The position numbers were made by a program, and so were the translations under genes. The notes beneath the pieces are model-generated. The model had not been told where the DNA came from. It worked only from the letters and a program-made list of their open reading frames with translations, and made no database searches. Below, one piece after another: positions 9,546 through 20,099 of a DNA stretch of 64,000 nucleotides (its first letter is position 1; every line of letters starts with the position of its first letter). This DNA is from Neocallimastix lanati (nom. inval.) (Eukaryota; Neocallimastigomycota; Neocallimastigomycetes; Neocallimastigales; Neocallimastigaceae): assembly GCA_016946835.1 (NCBI GenBank), contig JACVTC010000210.1:1-64000 (forward strand), written 5' to 3'.

Positions 9546-10316
9546 TGTAAAGATATTATTAATATCTTTAAATAATTTTAATTAAATTTAATCATAAATT
9601 TAAGTAAAATTAAAATAAATTTATTTGAAATCACGTGTATAAAATTATTGAAAATATTTTTAACATAATTTCGATTTTTTCCCAATCATACTAATAAATT
9701 AAAAATTTCTCTTGTGAAACTAGTATTTGAAAATCATTTCTTTTTATGTAATTTAATTTAAATAATAAGAGTTAAGGTTTTTCACAAGATAAATTAACAA
9801 CATGAAACTATGCAATTAGTCATGTTGAAACTTACGGCATTTTATGCTAAATTTATATTAAATAATTATGACAACTTTTATATTATTTTTAAATAGAAAA
9901 TATATAATAAATTTACTAATAATATTTAAATAATAAATAAATAATAAATGAACTCAATTAGAATTGATTATATTTATTTTAGTTATTAATTATAATTCTC
10001 TTTATTTAGTAATAGTTAATTATTTATTATTAGTTTAGGTTAGTATTGTTTTTAAATAAATAGCTAGATAATATAATTCAATAGGAATTATATATTATGA
10101 ATGTAATAAGATAAAAATATAAATAGTTATCAAATTTCATGTATTTTAATCGATGTAATTGTTATTAACGATTTCTTGTTAATAACACTTTAAAATAAAT
10201 AAAGATTTTAATAATTAAAAAATTAATAAAACTTGTTCTTTAAAACTATTATTTTGTGTTTTAGTGTTATTATTGAAGTGTTGATTTATAATCTATTTTT
10301 TTACCAAAACTTTATA
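9546..10316 (+). repeat. 3' LTR (771 bp)
   Basis: Same length and, by eye, the same sequence as 3219-3989 apart from one base (aaattaac versus aaattaaa in the middle). Followed by the AGGAT duplication. Confidence 0.92.
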
Positions 10317-10321
10317 AGGAT
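10317..10321. repeat. Target-site duplication AGGAT, right copy
   Basis: Matches 3214-3218 and marks the right edge of the Ty3 element. Confidence 0.85.
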
Positions 10322-10728
10322 TAACGACTTACTTGTTTATCAATATAAAATAAAAAAAAAATTAAAAAAAATCTATGTTATTTACTATTATTTCTATTTA
10401 ATTCCCCGATATCTCCACCATATAAATGTTAAGGTTTTAGAGAATTAAATAAAAATAAAGTAAAGAAACACAAATTTTATTTTTTTATTTATTATTTTTA
10501 TTTATAAATTTATTTGATTTTATTCGATGATTTTTTAAAAATTGGTAGCAAAATTTACAACTATTTATACTTTTTTTCAAGGCATAAAAGTTGTTCTTGC
10601 CACTAAATTACATTTTATTTATTTATTTTTTTTTTTATAAAAACTATTAAATTTAAATTGAATTTTATAATCAATTATATAAAATTTAATTATAACAATA
10701 TAAATAAAATACATTTATAATATTAATA

Positions 10729-10771
<43 letters not shown>

Positions 10772-11795
10772 TATCTAAAATATTACTAATAAGAATTTAT
10801 TTAATTGGCTATAATTTTTATTACAATCTGTTAAAATATTCAAATAGAAATAAAAATAATATTCTAATATAAAGGTTTTTAATAAAATAAAATATTTTTC
10901 AATATAAAATAAAACATTTCGATATAAAATTTTATAATAAAAGTTAAAATATAATATATAAATTTTTAATTATCAATATATAAAAATATTATTAATACAA
11001 ATTTTCATTATTAATATAAAAATAAAAAAAAATAAGATTTATTATTAATATTGCTAATATAAGTTTTAAATATATAAAAATATTACTATTAATATAAGAT
11101 TTAATATAAAAATATAAAGTTTAATATAATTTTTGATTTAATTTTTGATCTTTGGATTTAAAAATTTATTAAAGTACAAAAATAATAATGTACACATAAT
11201 GTATTAGAAATAAATCGTAGATTTAATTAAGAATGCATTATTTAGTACATTCTTATCACATAACTAGTAAATTAGTAACTATGGTTCAATGGTAAGTTAC
11301 CATAACCATCGGGCTGAACCCTTAGGTTTGGACACCCACTCTTTCCAAATTTTAATAACTTTTTATTTATTATAACTAGAATATTAAAGAAATTACTAGT
11401 GTTTATCGGTTAAACAATTGAACCGATAAAACTAGAAAAATCTATTTTATTAATATTTTTTATCATTTTTTATCTAAGATTCATTTTCTAGAAAGAAAAC
11501 TTGTTTTCTTTAATTTTCTTTAATTTTCTTTTATTTCTAATAATTACTAATAACAACTGATAACTTAAAATAATTGATTTTCCTGAAAAACTATAAATAG
11601 GTGTAAAATTTCATAATAAAACATTTTTACTTGTGCTTTTATTAATTAATTTTAAAGTAATTTAAAATATTACAATGATTAATTAATAAAATAATAATTT
11701 ATATTTTTACTAATAAAAAAAACTTATTTTAATAAAACATATTTTGAATTACTTTAGTGTCGAGAACCTTTTGTGTAAAAAACCTTATAACAATC
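10322..11795. other. No gene; AT-rich sequence with a T-tract and a hairpin cluster
   Basis: Contains a pure T run at about 10733-10766 and long ATA/TTA-rich sequence. A locally G+C-richer patch at 11275-11350 can form several short hairpins (tatggt with accata; ttgga with tccaa) and looks vaguely tRNA-like without folding as one. If the neighbouring copia element has a 3' LTR, it should be in this stretch, but I could not find a copy of the other LTR here. Confidence 0.4.
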
Positions 11796-12064
11796 TTAAG
11801 TAACATTAAGATTTGTTACAGTGATAAATTTGTTGTTGACAGTTTTGGTATCATCTAAGTCTTTTTCTTCTTTTGTTAAATTTAATGAGGTACCGCTGTC
11901 AATAATCCATCTTGTTGGTTCTTTCTTTTGATTAAATGTAGGAGTATCGTTGGGAACAGCATTAACATTAATATTTCCTGAAAATCCAGTGAAAATTTCA
12001 TCTTCGCTAGGTTCATCAGAATCTTCTAAATCAGTAGTATTTTTAATTCCTTCTATATTATTGG
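11796..12064 (-). pseudogene. Ty1/copia protease fragment, truncated
   Basis: On the minus strand this frame encodes an acidic segment followed by WIIDSGTSLNLT, the copia-type retropepsin motif with intact Asp-Ser-Gly. It then stops at 11796-11798, about 35 residues further on. Integrase, RT and RNase H do not follow. It is one frame off the gag ORF (stop 12053), with the switch at about 12055-12070. The element is therefore a gag-protease remnant, either truncated or non-autonomous. Confidence 0.7.
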
Positions 12065-13234
12065 AACGATATTTTTGTTTTTTGAATTGTTTCTTGTTGT
12101 GTTGCTTCTTTCTTGGTGTCTGATGTTTTCATTTGAAGGATTTTTATTATTTCTTCTATCTTTTCTTCTAGGATTTAAAAAACATTCATCGGTAGTGTGT
12201 CCGTGTTTATGGCAAATGTGACAATATTTTTCTTTTTCTTTATCTTTATCAGAGTCATTTTTAAATTTATATGGTAATTTACCATTTCTAACTCTATTAA
12301 CCGAAAGCTCTTGTGTAGTTTCGTTGCTATAGTCAATTTTCTTTATGTCTTTGTATTTTTTAATAAAAACACTAGTCAAGGCTATCCGTTCTTTTAATTC
12401 TTCAAAGGTTTTAAATTCGACTAAAAGTACTGGAGGAACTCCAAATTTAACAATTTCTTCAGCTGAAAGTAAAATTTTAGTTTCTTCGTCTAATTTTGTT
12501 TTTTCACATCTTTTTGATTCCTTATCGTGAAGTTGAAACAAGTAATTTAATTTGTCTATATAGAGTTTTATATCGTTATTTTCGACCTCTAGTTTCTTGA
12601 TTTGGTATTCAATTTGATATAATTTTGAAGGTCCAACCTGCAAGAAGTAACTTTCTAATCTTATAATCATTTCATAGGCGGTTTCACATCCTTCAATAAG
12701 TTCGGCGGTAGTTGAATCTAAGCTGCTTTCGATGATGGTTTGGGTCGCACAGTCTTCTTTGATTTCATCATCATCCATTTTTGTAATATCTATGTCATTT
12801 TTGATGCAGTCAATAAGATCTAATGCCGTTAAGTGACGTTTGAGAGCTCTATACCATCTTGGAAAGTTTTCTGTAGTTAATTTAAAATTTTGATAATTAA
12901 AAACCGATTTATTTGTCATATCTGACTTCTTTCTTCTCATGAGTTTTTCGTTGACTCTGTTTAATCTTTTAATAAAATTCTTTGTGTTTCTATCTAAGAT
13001 TGAGGATTGTTTGTTGATATTTTCTTCTAAGTCATTTAAATTTTCTTCAATGTGTTTTCTTTTTGACTTTGAAATATTATTTTGTTTGTTTACATTTTCT
13101 TCAAAGTCTTTCAAAAAATTAAAATCATCATTTTCGTAATCTTGAATTTCATGTTCTTCACTTTCATAATTATAGTTTTGTGAAGTTGATGATTCTTTAG
13201 ATTTTCCTGAATTTTTAGATTTGTCAGTTTCCAT
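12053..13234 (-). CDS. Ty1/copia-type Gag
   Basis: 393 residues starting at an ATG (13232-13234). Residues about 1-110 are charged and Asn/Lys/Glu-rich and probably disordered. About 115-310 form a copia-type capsid domain: YQNFKLTTENFPRWYRALK is the usual start, where a conserved aromatic patch precedes a helical bundle. A CCHC knuckle (CHIC-x4-H-x4-C) lies near 340, and a basic Asn/Arg tail follows. It would package element RNA into particles. The gene is intact as Gag, while the protease continues in another frame. No close sequence similarity to the Ty3 gags in this window is visible. Confidence 0.85.
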   Translation of the reverse strand: METDKSKNSGKSKESSTSQNYNYESEEHEIQDYENDDFNFLKDFEENVNKQNNISKSKRKHIEENLNDLEENINKQSSILDRNTKNFIKRLNRVNEKLMRRKKSDMTNKSVFNYQNFKLTTENFPRWYRALKRHLTALDLIDCIKNDIDITKMDDDEIKEDCATQTIIESSLDSTTAELIEGCETAYEMIIRLESYFLQVGPSKLYQIEYQIKKLEVENNDIKLYIDKLNYLFQLHDKESKRCEKTKLDEETKILLSAEEIVKFGVPPVLLVEFKTFEELKERIALTSVFIKKYKDIKKIDYSNETTQELSVNRVRNGKLPYKFKNDSDKDKEKEKYCHICHKHGHTTDECFLNPRRKDRRNNKNPSNENIRHQERSNTTRNNSKNKNIVPII

Positions 13235-13427
13235 TTTGGAATTTAGAATTTTGAATTTTAATTAATTTTAAAAAAAAAATTTTAAATTTTGAAATTTTTA
13301 ATTTTGAAATCTAATTTCAAAAATTTTGAATTTGTAAATTTTTAAATTATTTATTTAATATTTTAATTATAACAAGCTTGTTTAATTTAATTTTTGTATT
13401 TTTATAGCTAATAGCTCATTAGGTAAG
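13235..13427. other. Leader of the copia element, non-coding
   Basis: AT-rich leader between gag and the proposed primer site. It contains repeated aaatttt/ttgaaat motifs and, at its outer end (13412-13427), tagctcattaggtaag, which resembles a tRNA D-arm. Confidence 0.45.
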
Positions 13428-13441
13428 TGAGACTCTTAATC
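13428..13441 (-). other. Putative half-tRNA-Lys(CUU) primer-binding site of the copia element
   Basis: The plus strand reads tgagactcttaatc, identical to the anticodon arm of eukaryotic tRNA-Lys(CUU) as I know it, so the minus-strand element carries its complement. The next plus-strand bases are tgttaag, meaning that on the minus strand an LTR end ...cttaaca abuts the site with no gap. Copia-type elements are known to prime from tRNA cut in the anticodon loop. D-arm-like sequence at 13412-13427 extends the resemblance. Confidence 0.5.
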
Positions 13442-13584
13442 TGTTAAGAATGAGAAAAGTATATGTGTTTTTTTATAATAAACTTTATTTAATTTTTGTA
13501 TTTATTTAATACATAAATTTTATTAATTTTAAGAACTCATTTTTTTTAAGATAATAAAAATAATTATTTTTTATAGTAAAAATT
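13442..13584 (-). repeat. Proximal part of the copia 5' LTR, split by the MULE
   Basis: Begins at the primer site with the LTR-type end TAACA (minus strand) and runs to the MULE target duplication. Its continuation is expected at 17598-17778, where plus-strand aatattttaaca would be the LTR start TGTTAAAATATT. Total length would be about 324 bp. The second LTR of the pair was not found. Confidence 0.4.
13576..13584. repeat. MULE target-site duplication, left (gtaaaaatt)
   Basis: Nine bases gtaaaaatt, repeated exactly at 17589-17597. Nine base pairs is the typical MULE duplication. Confidence 0.8.
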
Positions 13585-13610
13585 GAATGTGGTTCATTTC
13601 GCCAATTTTT
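13585..13610 (+). repeat. MULE left terminal inverted repeat
   Basis: About 26 bp. The inner half (gccaattttt) matches the right end exactly and the outer 16 bases match at roughly nine positions. Confidence 0.7.
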
Positions 13611-13740
13611 AAAATACAAATTTTCAATACGCCATTTATTTTTAATGGCTTGTAAAATTTTTTGTTAACGCCATAAAAAATTATAATACAATTAATTTTA
13701 AAATAAATAAATGTATAAATTAATAAATAAATAGATAAAT

Positions 13741-15106
13741 AAATAAAGAATATAATTAGTAGAATATGAATATATAAAGTACAGATTGAATAAAATAAAA
13801 TAATATAAAATAAAATAAAATAAATAGTAGAATATGAATATAAAGTACATATTTAATAAGATAAAATAAAATAAATAGTAGAATATGAATATAAAGTACA
13901 TATTTAATAAAATAAAATAAAATAAATAGTAGAATATGAATATAAAGTACATATTTAATAAAATAAAATAAAATAAATAGTAGAATATGAATATAAAGTA
14001 CATATTTAATAAAATAAAATAAAATAAATAGTAGAATATGAATATAAAGTACATATTTAATAAAATAAAATAAATAGTAGAATGTGAATATAAAGTACAT
14101 ATTTAATAAAATAAAATAAAATAAAATAAAATTAAATAAAATAAAATAAATAGTGAAGTAATATAAAAGAATAAAGCATTAATAAAAATAAAATAAAATA
14201 AAATAAAATAAAATAAAATAAAATAAAATAAATAGTAGAATATGAATATAAAGTACATATTTAATAAAATAAAATAAAATAAAATAAAATAAAATTAAAT
14301 AAAATAAAATAAATAGTGAAGTAATATAAAAGAATAAAGCATTAATAAAAATAAAATAAAATAAAATAAAATAAAATAAAATAAAATAAAATAAATAATG
14401 AAGTAATATAAAAGAATAAAGTATTAATAAAAATAAAATAAAATAAAATAAAATAAAATAAATAGTAGAATATTAAAAATAAAGTACAGATTGAATAAAA
14501 TAAAATAAAATAAAATAAAATAAAATAAAATAAATAATGAAGTAATATAAAAGAATAAAGCATTAATAAAAATAAAATAAAATAAAATAAAATAAAATAA
14601 AATTAAATAAAATTAAATAAAATAAAATAAATAGTGAAGTAATATAAAAGAATAAAGCATTAATAAAAATAAAATAAAATATAATATAATATAATAAAAT
14701 AAAATAAAATTAAATAAAATAAAATAAAATTAAATAAAATTAAATAAAATAAAATAAATAGTAGAATGTGAATATAAAGTACATATTTAATAAAATAAAA
14801 TAAAATAAAATAAAATTAAATAAAATAAAATAAATAGTGAAGTAATATAAAAGAATAAAGCATTAATAAAAATAAAATAAAATAAAATAAAATAAATAGT
14901 AGAATATTAAAAATAAAGTACAGATTGAATAAAATAAAATAAAATAAAATAAAATAAAATAAAATAAAATAAAATAAAATAAATAATGAAGTAATATAAA
15001 AGAATAAAGTATTAATAAAAATAAAATAAAATAAAATAAATAGTAGAATATTAAAAATAAAGTACAGATTGAATAAAATAAAATAAAATAAAATAAATAT
15101 CTATTA
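13741..15106. repeat. Composite AT satellite inside the MULE
   Basis: Alternating blocks of (taaaa)n with two kinds of spacer. Type A contains tagtagaatatgaatataaag followed by tacatatttaat; type B contains tagtgaagtaatataaaaga followed by ataaagcattaat. Five successive type A units occur near 13830-14060, then A and B alternate. The apparent ORFs here (Tyr/Phe/Leu repeats) are translations of the repeat. A shorter copy in inverse orientation lies at 33896-34170. Confidence 0.9.
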
Positions 15107-15549
15107 TTAATTTTTATTAAAGAATATTAAAGATCAATGTTTTCGAAATGAAAAATTTTTACATTTTTATTATATTCAATTAATGATGTAGTTTAATATT
15201 ATTGGTAGTTAATAATCTCATTAAATATAAATGATTTTTTGCTTTCTAACATATATAATTAAATAAAACATTTTATTTTTAAAAATAAATTGTCTTTAAT
15301 ATTCTTTAATAAAAAAAAATAATAAATATTTATTTTATTATATATACTTGTACTTTTATAATATTACATTTAATATTTATTTTATTTTATATACTTGTAC
15401 TTATATTATTACATTCTTTATTTATTTATTTATTTATTTTACAAATAATTGAAAAACTAATTTTTCAAAATTAATATTACGAATAATATTGGATAATTAA
15501 TATAATAATTATAATTATATAATTAAAAAATATTTATAAAAACATAGAA
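15107..15549. other. No gene; AT-rich 5' flank of the MULE transposase
   Basis: A short tandem duplication (attttatt-atatacttgtac) occurs near 15333-15400. No other signal was seen. Confidence 0.5.
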
Positions 15550-16973
15550 ATGGAAGAAAATTTAATTATTGATATAAGTGAATCCAACAAAGGAAAAGAA
15601 CAAATTATTATTAATAAAAAATATAAATTTAATTTTTCATATAAAAGAAAAGATAATTCCAAAGTGTATAAATGTATAGAATATAAAAAAATAAATAAAT
15701 GTAAATCTTTTATTATTTTAAATGATAAGAAAGAAATTTTAAAGTATAATAGTTCACATAATCATCCTGAAAATGAATACGATGTATCCCTATCTATAAT
15801 GAAACATAAAATTAAAGATGGAATTGAAAAAAGTTCAATTCCTTTTGGTATAAAAATAAAACCCCTCTATAATAAAATTTCTAAAGAAATGGGACTTATA
15901 TGTCCAGAATATAATTCAATTAAATCCCAAATATCAAGAAATTTAAATAAAAAACTACCATCCAATGTAACAACATTTGCTGAAATTCCAAGTGAATCTG
16001 AATATTATAATACAAAGCGAGGTGAAAATTTTATGATATTCAAAAATTCTAATTTAATAATTTTTCAATCCCCTTTTCAAGCAAAATTATTTAGGGAATA
16101 TAATGATGATATATTTGTTGATGGTACATTTTTTATCGCCCCTAAATTAGTTATCAAGTATTTATTACAAGAATTTATGCTAAAGAATTAGATAGTTTTT
16201 ACACTACTTCTTTTGCAATATTAAAAAATAAAGAACAAGAAACATATAAAATGTTATTTGAAAAATTGAAAAAAAATGCTAATACATGTAACAATAATAT
16301 TAGAATTGAACCAAAAATTTTGCATTGTGATTTTGAAAGGGCCATATCTAAAGCAGCAAAAACAATATTTCCTAATACAAATATTAAATATTGCATTTGG
16401 CATTATAAAAAATCACTAGAAATTAAAAAAAATAAATTATGCTATAATGAAGTAAAAAATAATAATAATATATTTATTTATTATAAAGCTATTTCAAATT
16501 TACCATTTATAAATCCTGAATATATATTTGATATTTATGTTATAATTAAAATTAAATCCATTAAAAATAATTATTGTCAATTTTTAAAATTTTTAGAATA
16601 TTTTTATAAAACATATTTAATTGATTATGATATGAAAATTTGGAATTATTATAATAATATAGAACATATAACAAACAATGCCTCAGAATCACTCAATAAT
16701 TATTTAAATAATTTATTTCCAACAAAACCATCTTTTTATGAATTAATAGATAAATTAAATGAACTTGAACATTTATCATATTATGATTATCAAAGAAAAA
16801 TAAGAGGAATTTGGAAAATAAAAAAAAGAGCAATAAATAAAGCTAACGAAATCAGTGTCTTAATTGAACGCTTCAAAAGTATTGAAGCCAAGTTAATTGA
16901 TGCTAAATGTGATAGAAATAAAATTATTAATTTGTGGTTTGATTGTTTAACTAATTTAAATAATATAATATAA
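15550..16973 (+). pseudogene. MULE transposase, one frameshift
   Basis: Start ATG at 15550 follows an A-rich leader. The first frame (214 codons) has an N-terminal FLYWCH-like zinc finger (C...C...HNH, residues about 37-75). It then has VDGTFF with the first catalytic Asp of the MULE DDE domain (PF10551 type). It runs off frame near 16145-16150; the correct frame resumes immediately and passes the 240-residue ORF at 16251-16973. There HCDFERA supplies the second Asp, CIWH is the conserved C-x2-H insertion, and NNASESLNNY supplies the Glu. All catalytic residues are present, so one indel is the only visible damage. Confidence 0.85.
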
Positions 16974-17562
16974 ATATTACTTTATAATAAATAATTAAGA
17001 AATGAGGAATGACCAAATGAAATAATCAGAATTCTGTCATTCAATAATTTAATTTATAAAGCATATTAAATTTATACAGTTTTAATAAATATTCAAATAC
17101 AATGTATAATTTATAGTTTTATCATTATAATTATTATTTCGTTTAATAATTTTTTAAAAAAAAAAGAATTATTATTAATAAAATATTTTTAATAACATTT
17201 GTAATTTTATATAATTTTTTTATTAATAAAATTTAAATAAAAAAATTATTATTATTAGTTTTATATTTTTAATAACATTTAAGTAAAAGAATTATTATTA
17301 ATAGCATTTATATTTTTATGTGTTTTTTTTATTAATAACATTTAAGTAAAATAATTAATAATATTTATATTTTTAATAACATTTAAATAAAAGAATTATT
17401 ATTAAAAAAAAAGAATTAAAATCATAAAATCTAACCATTATATGATTTATTTAATTATTCACTTAATAATTAATTTAAAAATTGAAATAACAAAATAATA
17501 CAATAAAATAATATTATGTAGTATAATATAGCTATAGCCACAAATTTATATATATCACGTGA
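16974..17562. other. No gene; MULE 3' region with degenerate short repeats
   Basis: Several copies of an AT-rich phrase (aataacatttaagtaaaagaattattatta) recur between 17160 and 17410. This is non-coding sequence between transposase and right terminal repeat. Confidence 0.5.
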
Positions 17563-17588
17563 AAAAATTGGCGTAATGCAACTTCCCC
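17563..17588 (-). repeat. MULE right terminal inverted repeat
   Basis: Partner of 13585-13610; ends in cccc next to the duplication at 17589-17597. Confidence 0.7.
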
Positions 17589-17597
17589 GTAAAAATT
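17589..17597. repeat. MULE target-site duplication, right (gtaaaaatt)
   Basis: Exact match to 13576-13584. Confidence 0.8.
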
Positions 17598-17778
17598 ACA
17601 TCTTTAATCATGTGATTATTCTATGAATAAATACACAAAGATAGATGTTACACAACATAAAAATATAATAATAAAATATTAATATAAGATAAGAATATAA
17701 TATTGATAATAATATAAGAATATAAAAGTATAATATTAATAATATAAAAATATAAAATAAAATGTGAATATTTTAACA
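17598..17778 (-). repeat. Distal part of the copia 5' LTR beyond the MULE
   Basis: If the MULE is removed, this stretch joins 13442-13584. Its outer edge reads (minus strand) TGTTAAAATATTCACATTTT, similar to the LTR starts TGTTAGAATATGTGAAT at 18086, 35312 and 36486. The assignment depends on that resemblance and on the MULE being an insertion. Confidence 0.35.
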
Positions 17779-18085
17779 AAGAATGTAACTGAAATCTCAC
17801 AATTTCAATTATGATTATTTATAGTTAATATGGATTTTATTTATTTATATTTAATTATATGAATATTACATAATAAAGAATATTACAGTTTAACAAAATA
17901 TAATAAATAAGATTTATAATAACTATTTAATAACTATCTAATAACTAATGTATTTATAATGTGGCTAATTGTGGCGTACTAATAATACAATGTATAATGT
18001 ATAATTATAATGTAACTAATACTTAACAATAATAATAATAATAATTAATAATAACAATAATAATAATAATAATACTAATAATAAT

Positions 18086-18281
18086 TGTTAGAATATGTGA
18101 AATGTATGAAAAATAAGTTTCAAATATATTGAAACATATTGTAATATAAATAATATATAAGCCACAATGTATTAATATAAAAGCATTTAATTTAGAATAA
18201 TTAAGTGCTAGTAACTCTTTATCATAAAATATATTAATAAAATTGACATAATTATAAACCATAAATTCATAACTCTTAACA
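18086..18281 (+). repeat. Solo LTR of the TGTTAGAATATG family
   Basis: 196 bp, starting TGTTAGAATATGTGAAAT and ending CTCTTAACA. The central and 3' parts closely match the LTRs at 35312-35514 and 36486-36689 (shared phrases tattaatataaaagcattta and aagtgctagtaactctttat). No internal sequence is attached. (AAT)n-like sequence precedes it and (ATT)n follows it directly, so target duplications cannot be resolved. Confidence 0.8.
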
Positions 18282-18440
<159 letters not shown>

Positions 18441-18683
18441 TAGTTCACTTTTTAGTTAATTATTTTAATTTTTATTTCATTAATTATAATAATTAATATT
18501 TAAAGTTTGGAACTATTTAAATTTTATTCATAAAATCTATGAAAAATTTTATATAATGTTTCTATTGAAAAATATGGAGACTTTTTTTTTTTTTTTTTTT
18601 TTTTGTTATTACAATATATTATATATTATATATGAATATTTTTTTTAAGTTGATTTTATTATCTCAATAAAAATAGTATTGAT

Positions 18684-18773
18684 TTTTTTTTTTTTTTTTT
18701 TTTTAACGACCGTAGCAGGATTTCTCCCCAGCTGCACATCCGTAGACACACAATTTTATTACTAGAGCCCTTA
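18684..18773 (-). mobile_element. Very short poly(A)-tailed retroinsertion
   Basis: A 68-bp G+C-richer segment followed (on the minus strand) by about 21 A, between two copies of aaaaatagtattgat (18669-18683 and 18774-18788). The segment holds AATAAA and ends ctgctacggtcgtt before the A run. The layout is that of target-primed reverse transcription with extreme 5' truncation. The end resembles the LINE 3' end at 59775-59790 (gtttgctgccgtt before poly(A)). Confidence 0.7.
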
Positions 18774-18795
18774 AAAAATAGTATTGATATATTAA

Positions 18796-18851
<56 letters not shown>

Positions 18852-19122
18852 ATATATATATAATGATTTATATATATATTTTTTATTCTAAATATAAATT
18901 TCTTTTTTAATATAAACCTTTTAATCTATATATTAATAATTATAAAATTATGATTTATTATAAAAGAATCATGTTCATCAAACCTAAAAGTCTTTATGTT
19001 TAGTAATCTGTTATAAAATAATGTAAATGTAAATTATTTATATATATGATAAATGAATAATAAAAAAGATTTCAATAAATTATAGTAATTGCATAAATTT
19101 TTTTAATAAAATATACTATGAT

Positions 19123-19382
19123 TGTTAAATGCAACACTTAAAATCAGAAATAATATTTAAATTTTATTTTGTGTTTATTTTATTGTTTTTATATTAAGAA
19201 AGTCCTTTTTCATATAAGAATTTGTCACTACATGTTATTTATAATCATTTTTCGATAATAGTATATCATTATTAGTAATATTTAATGTTACACTGCATTA
19301 TATTATCGAATAAAAACATCTTACACTCAATAATGAAGTATAATGTACAATGTAATTAAACATGTAACTGTGATATTTAACA
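19123..19382 (-). repeat. Copia-type 3' LTR, minus strand
   Basis: Outer edges read tgttaaat and atttaaca on the plus strand, the inverted ends expected of a copia LTR. On the minus strand it directly follows the RNase H remnant, separated by gagaga, a weak polypurine tract. Confidence 0.5.
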
Positions 19383-19800
19383 TTCTCTCAACATTGGCAT
19401 TTTCTACATTTTCTTGATGAGATAGGAAAAATATTTAATCTTGGATTCAGAAATACTTTTAGTTAATGGATCTACCATCATTGAGTTAGAACCAATGAGT
19501 GTTTATTTAATTTCATTTTTTATAATTTAATTTCATTTTTTATAATTTCATCTTGAACATATTTGTATTTTATGTCCATATATTTTCATTATCCCTTTTG
19601 GTTTTATTTTCAGCTATATCCTTACATAGTTTCTATTCTAATATTTCTAATATTAATTCTTATATTCTTGTTGAATATTTTATTTACTAATCTTCTTATC
19701 CACATATTTTGTTTTGTATATTCTATTAAAATTGAAAATTCGGCCTCTATGGTTGATAAGGCTATATTTTTCTGAGTAATTGGTTTCCATGATATTGGAC
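19383..19800 (-). pseudogene. Copia RNase H / pol C-terminus remnant
   Basis: Minus-strand translation gives IALSTIEAEFSILIEYTK, close to the copia hallmark in which ALSSTEAEY starts the last RNase H segment. Further on comes a degraded KYKYVQDEIIKNEIK (the usual KH.RE..E.GEI block), then MMVDPLTKSIS (usually DxLTK). Stops and frame changes interrupt it. A decayed element end. Confidence 0.65.
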
Positions 19801-20099
19801 TATTTCCTAATACAATAATATATCCTGAAGTGGATCTTCTTTTAATTTCATATTTTCTTTAATTAATAATTGAATAGAATGATATTAAAATATTTACTGA
19901 ATTTGATAATCTCTAATCATATATTTATTTATTTAAATGTTAAATATAATTAATATAGAGATGAAACGTATACAGTAAATTCAGTAATAAATAAAATAAG
20001 TACAAGAAATGATTGGTATTATGGTAATGATATTGTTAAGCAAACAGTACAAAAAAAAATATCAATAATGAAGTTCCAAATAGCCCATAACTGAAGGAA
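19801..20099. other. No gene seen
   Basis: AT-rich, with short open stretches only. Confidence 0.4.

Larger units (their letters stand above)
3219..10316 (+). mobile_element. Complete Ty3/gypsy chromovirus (7.1 kb), Tf1-like organisation
   Basis: A full LTR retrotransposon on the plus strand: 5' LTR, putative self-priming site, leader with 40-bp repeats, gag-protease-RT-RNase H in one frame, integrase with C-terminal chromodomain, polypurine tract and 3' LTR, all between AGGAT duplications. Reading the two LTRs side by side I saw one difference (in a run near 3468 versus 9797), so insertion is recent. The coding region has a single frameshift inside the integrase zinc finger near 8220. Together with the absence of a separate gag frame, the layout matches the single-ORF, self-primed, chromodomain elements known from fission yeast Tf1 and sushi-type relatives. 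Confidence 0.92.
13585..17588 (+). mobile_element. MULE (Mutator-like) DNA transposon, 4.0 kb
   Basis: Bounded by imperfect terminal inverted repeats: the left end gaatgtggttcatttcgccaa and, read inward from the right end, ggggaagttgcattacgccaa share most positions, including the block cgccaattttt. Identical 9-bp duplications flank it. It carries a frame-shifted MULE transposase at 15550-16973 and a 1.4 kb AT satellite between the left end and the gene. It inserted into what appears to be a copia LTR, so it is younger than that element. Confidence 0.8.

Noticed and set aside
11275-11350. tRNA-like patch with box A (tggttcaatgg) and a weak box B at the right spacing
   Set aside because: Acceptor strands do not pair, the anticodon stem does not form and box B has several mismatches; at best a degraded tRNA-derived piece.
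13698-14563. Overlapping long ORFs rich in Tyr/Phe/Leu
   Set aside because: Direct translations of the taaaa satellite; several frames are open at once.
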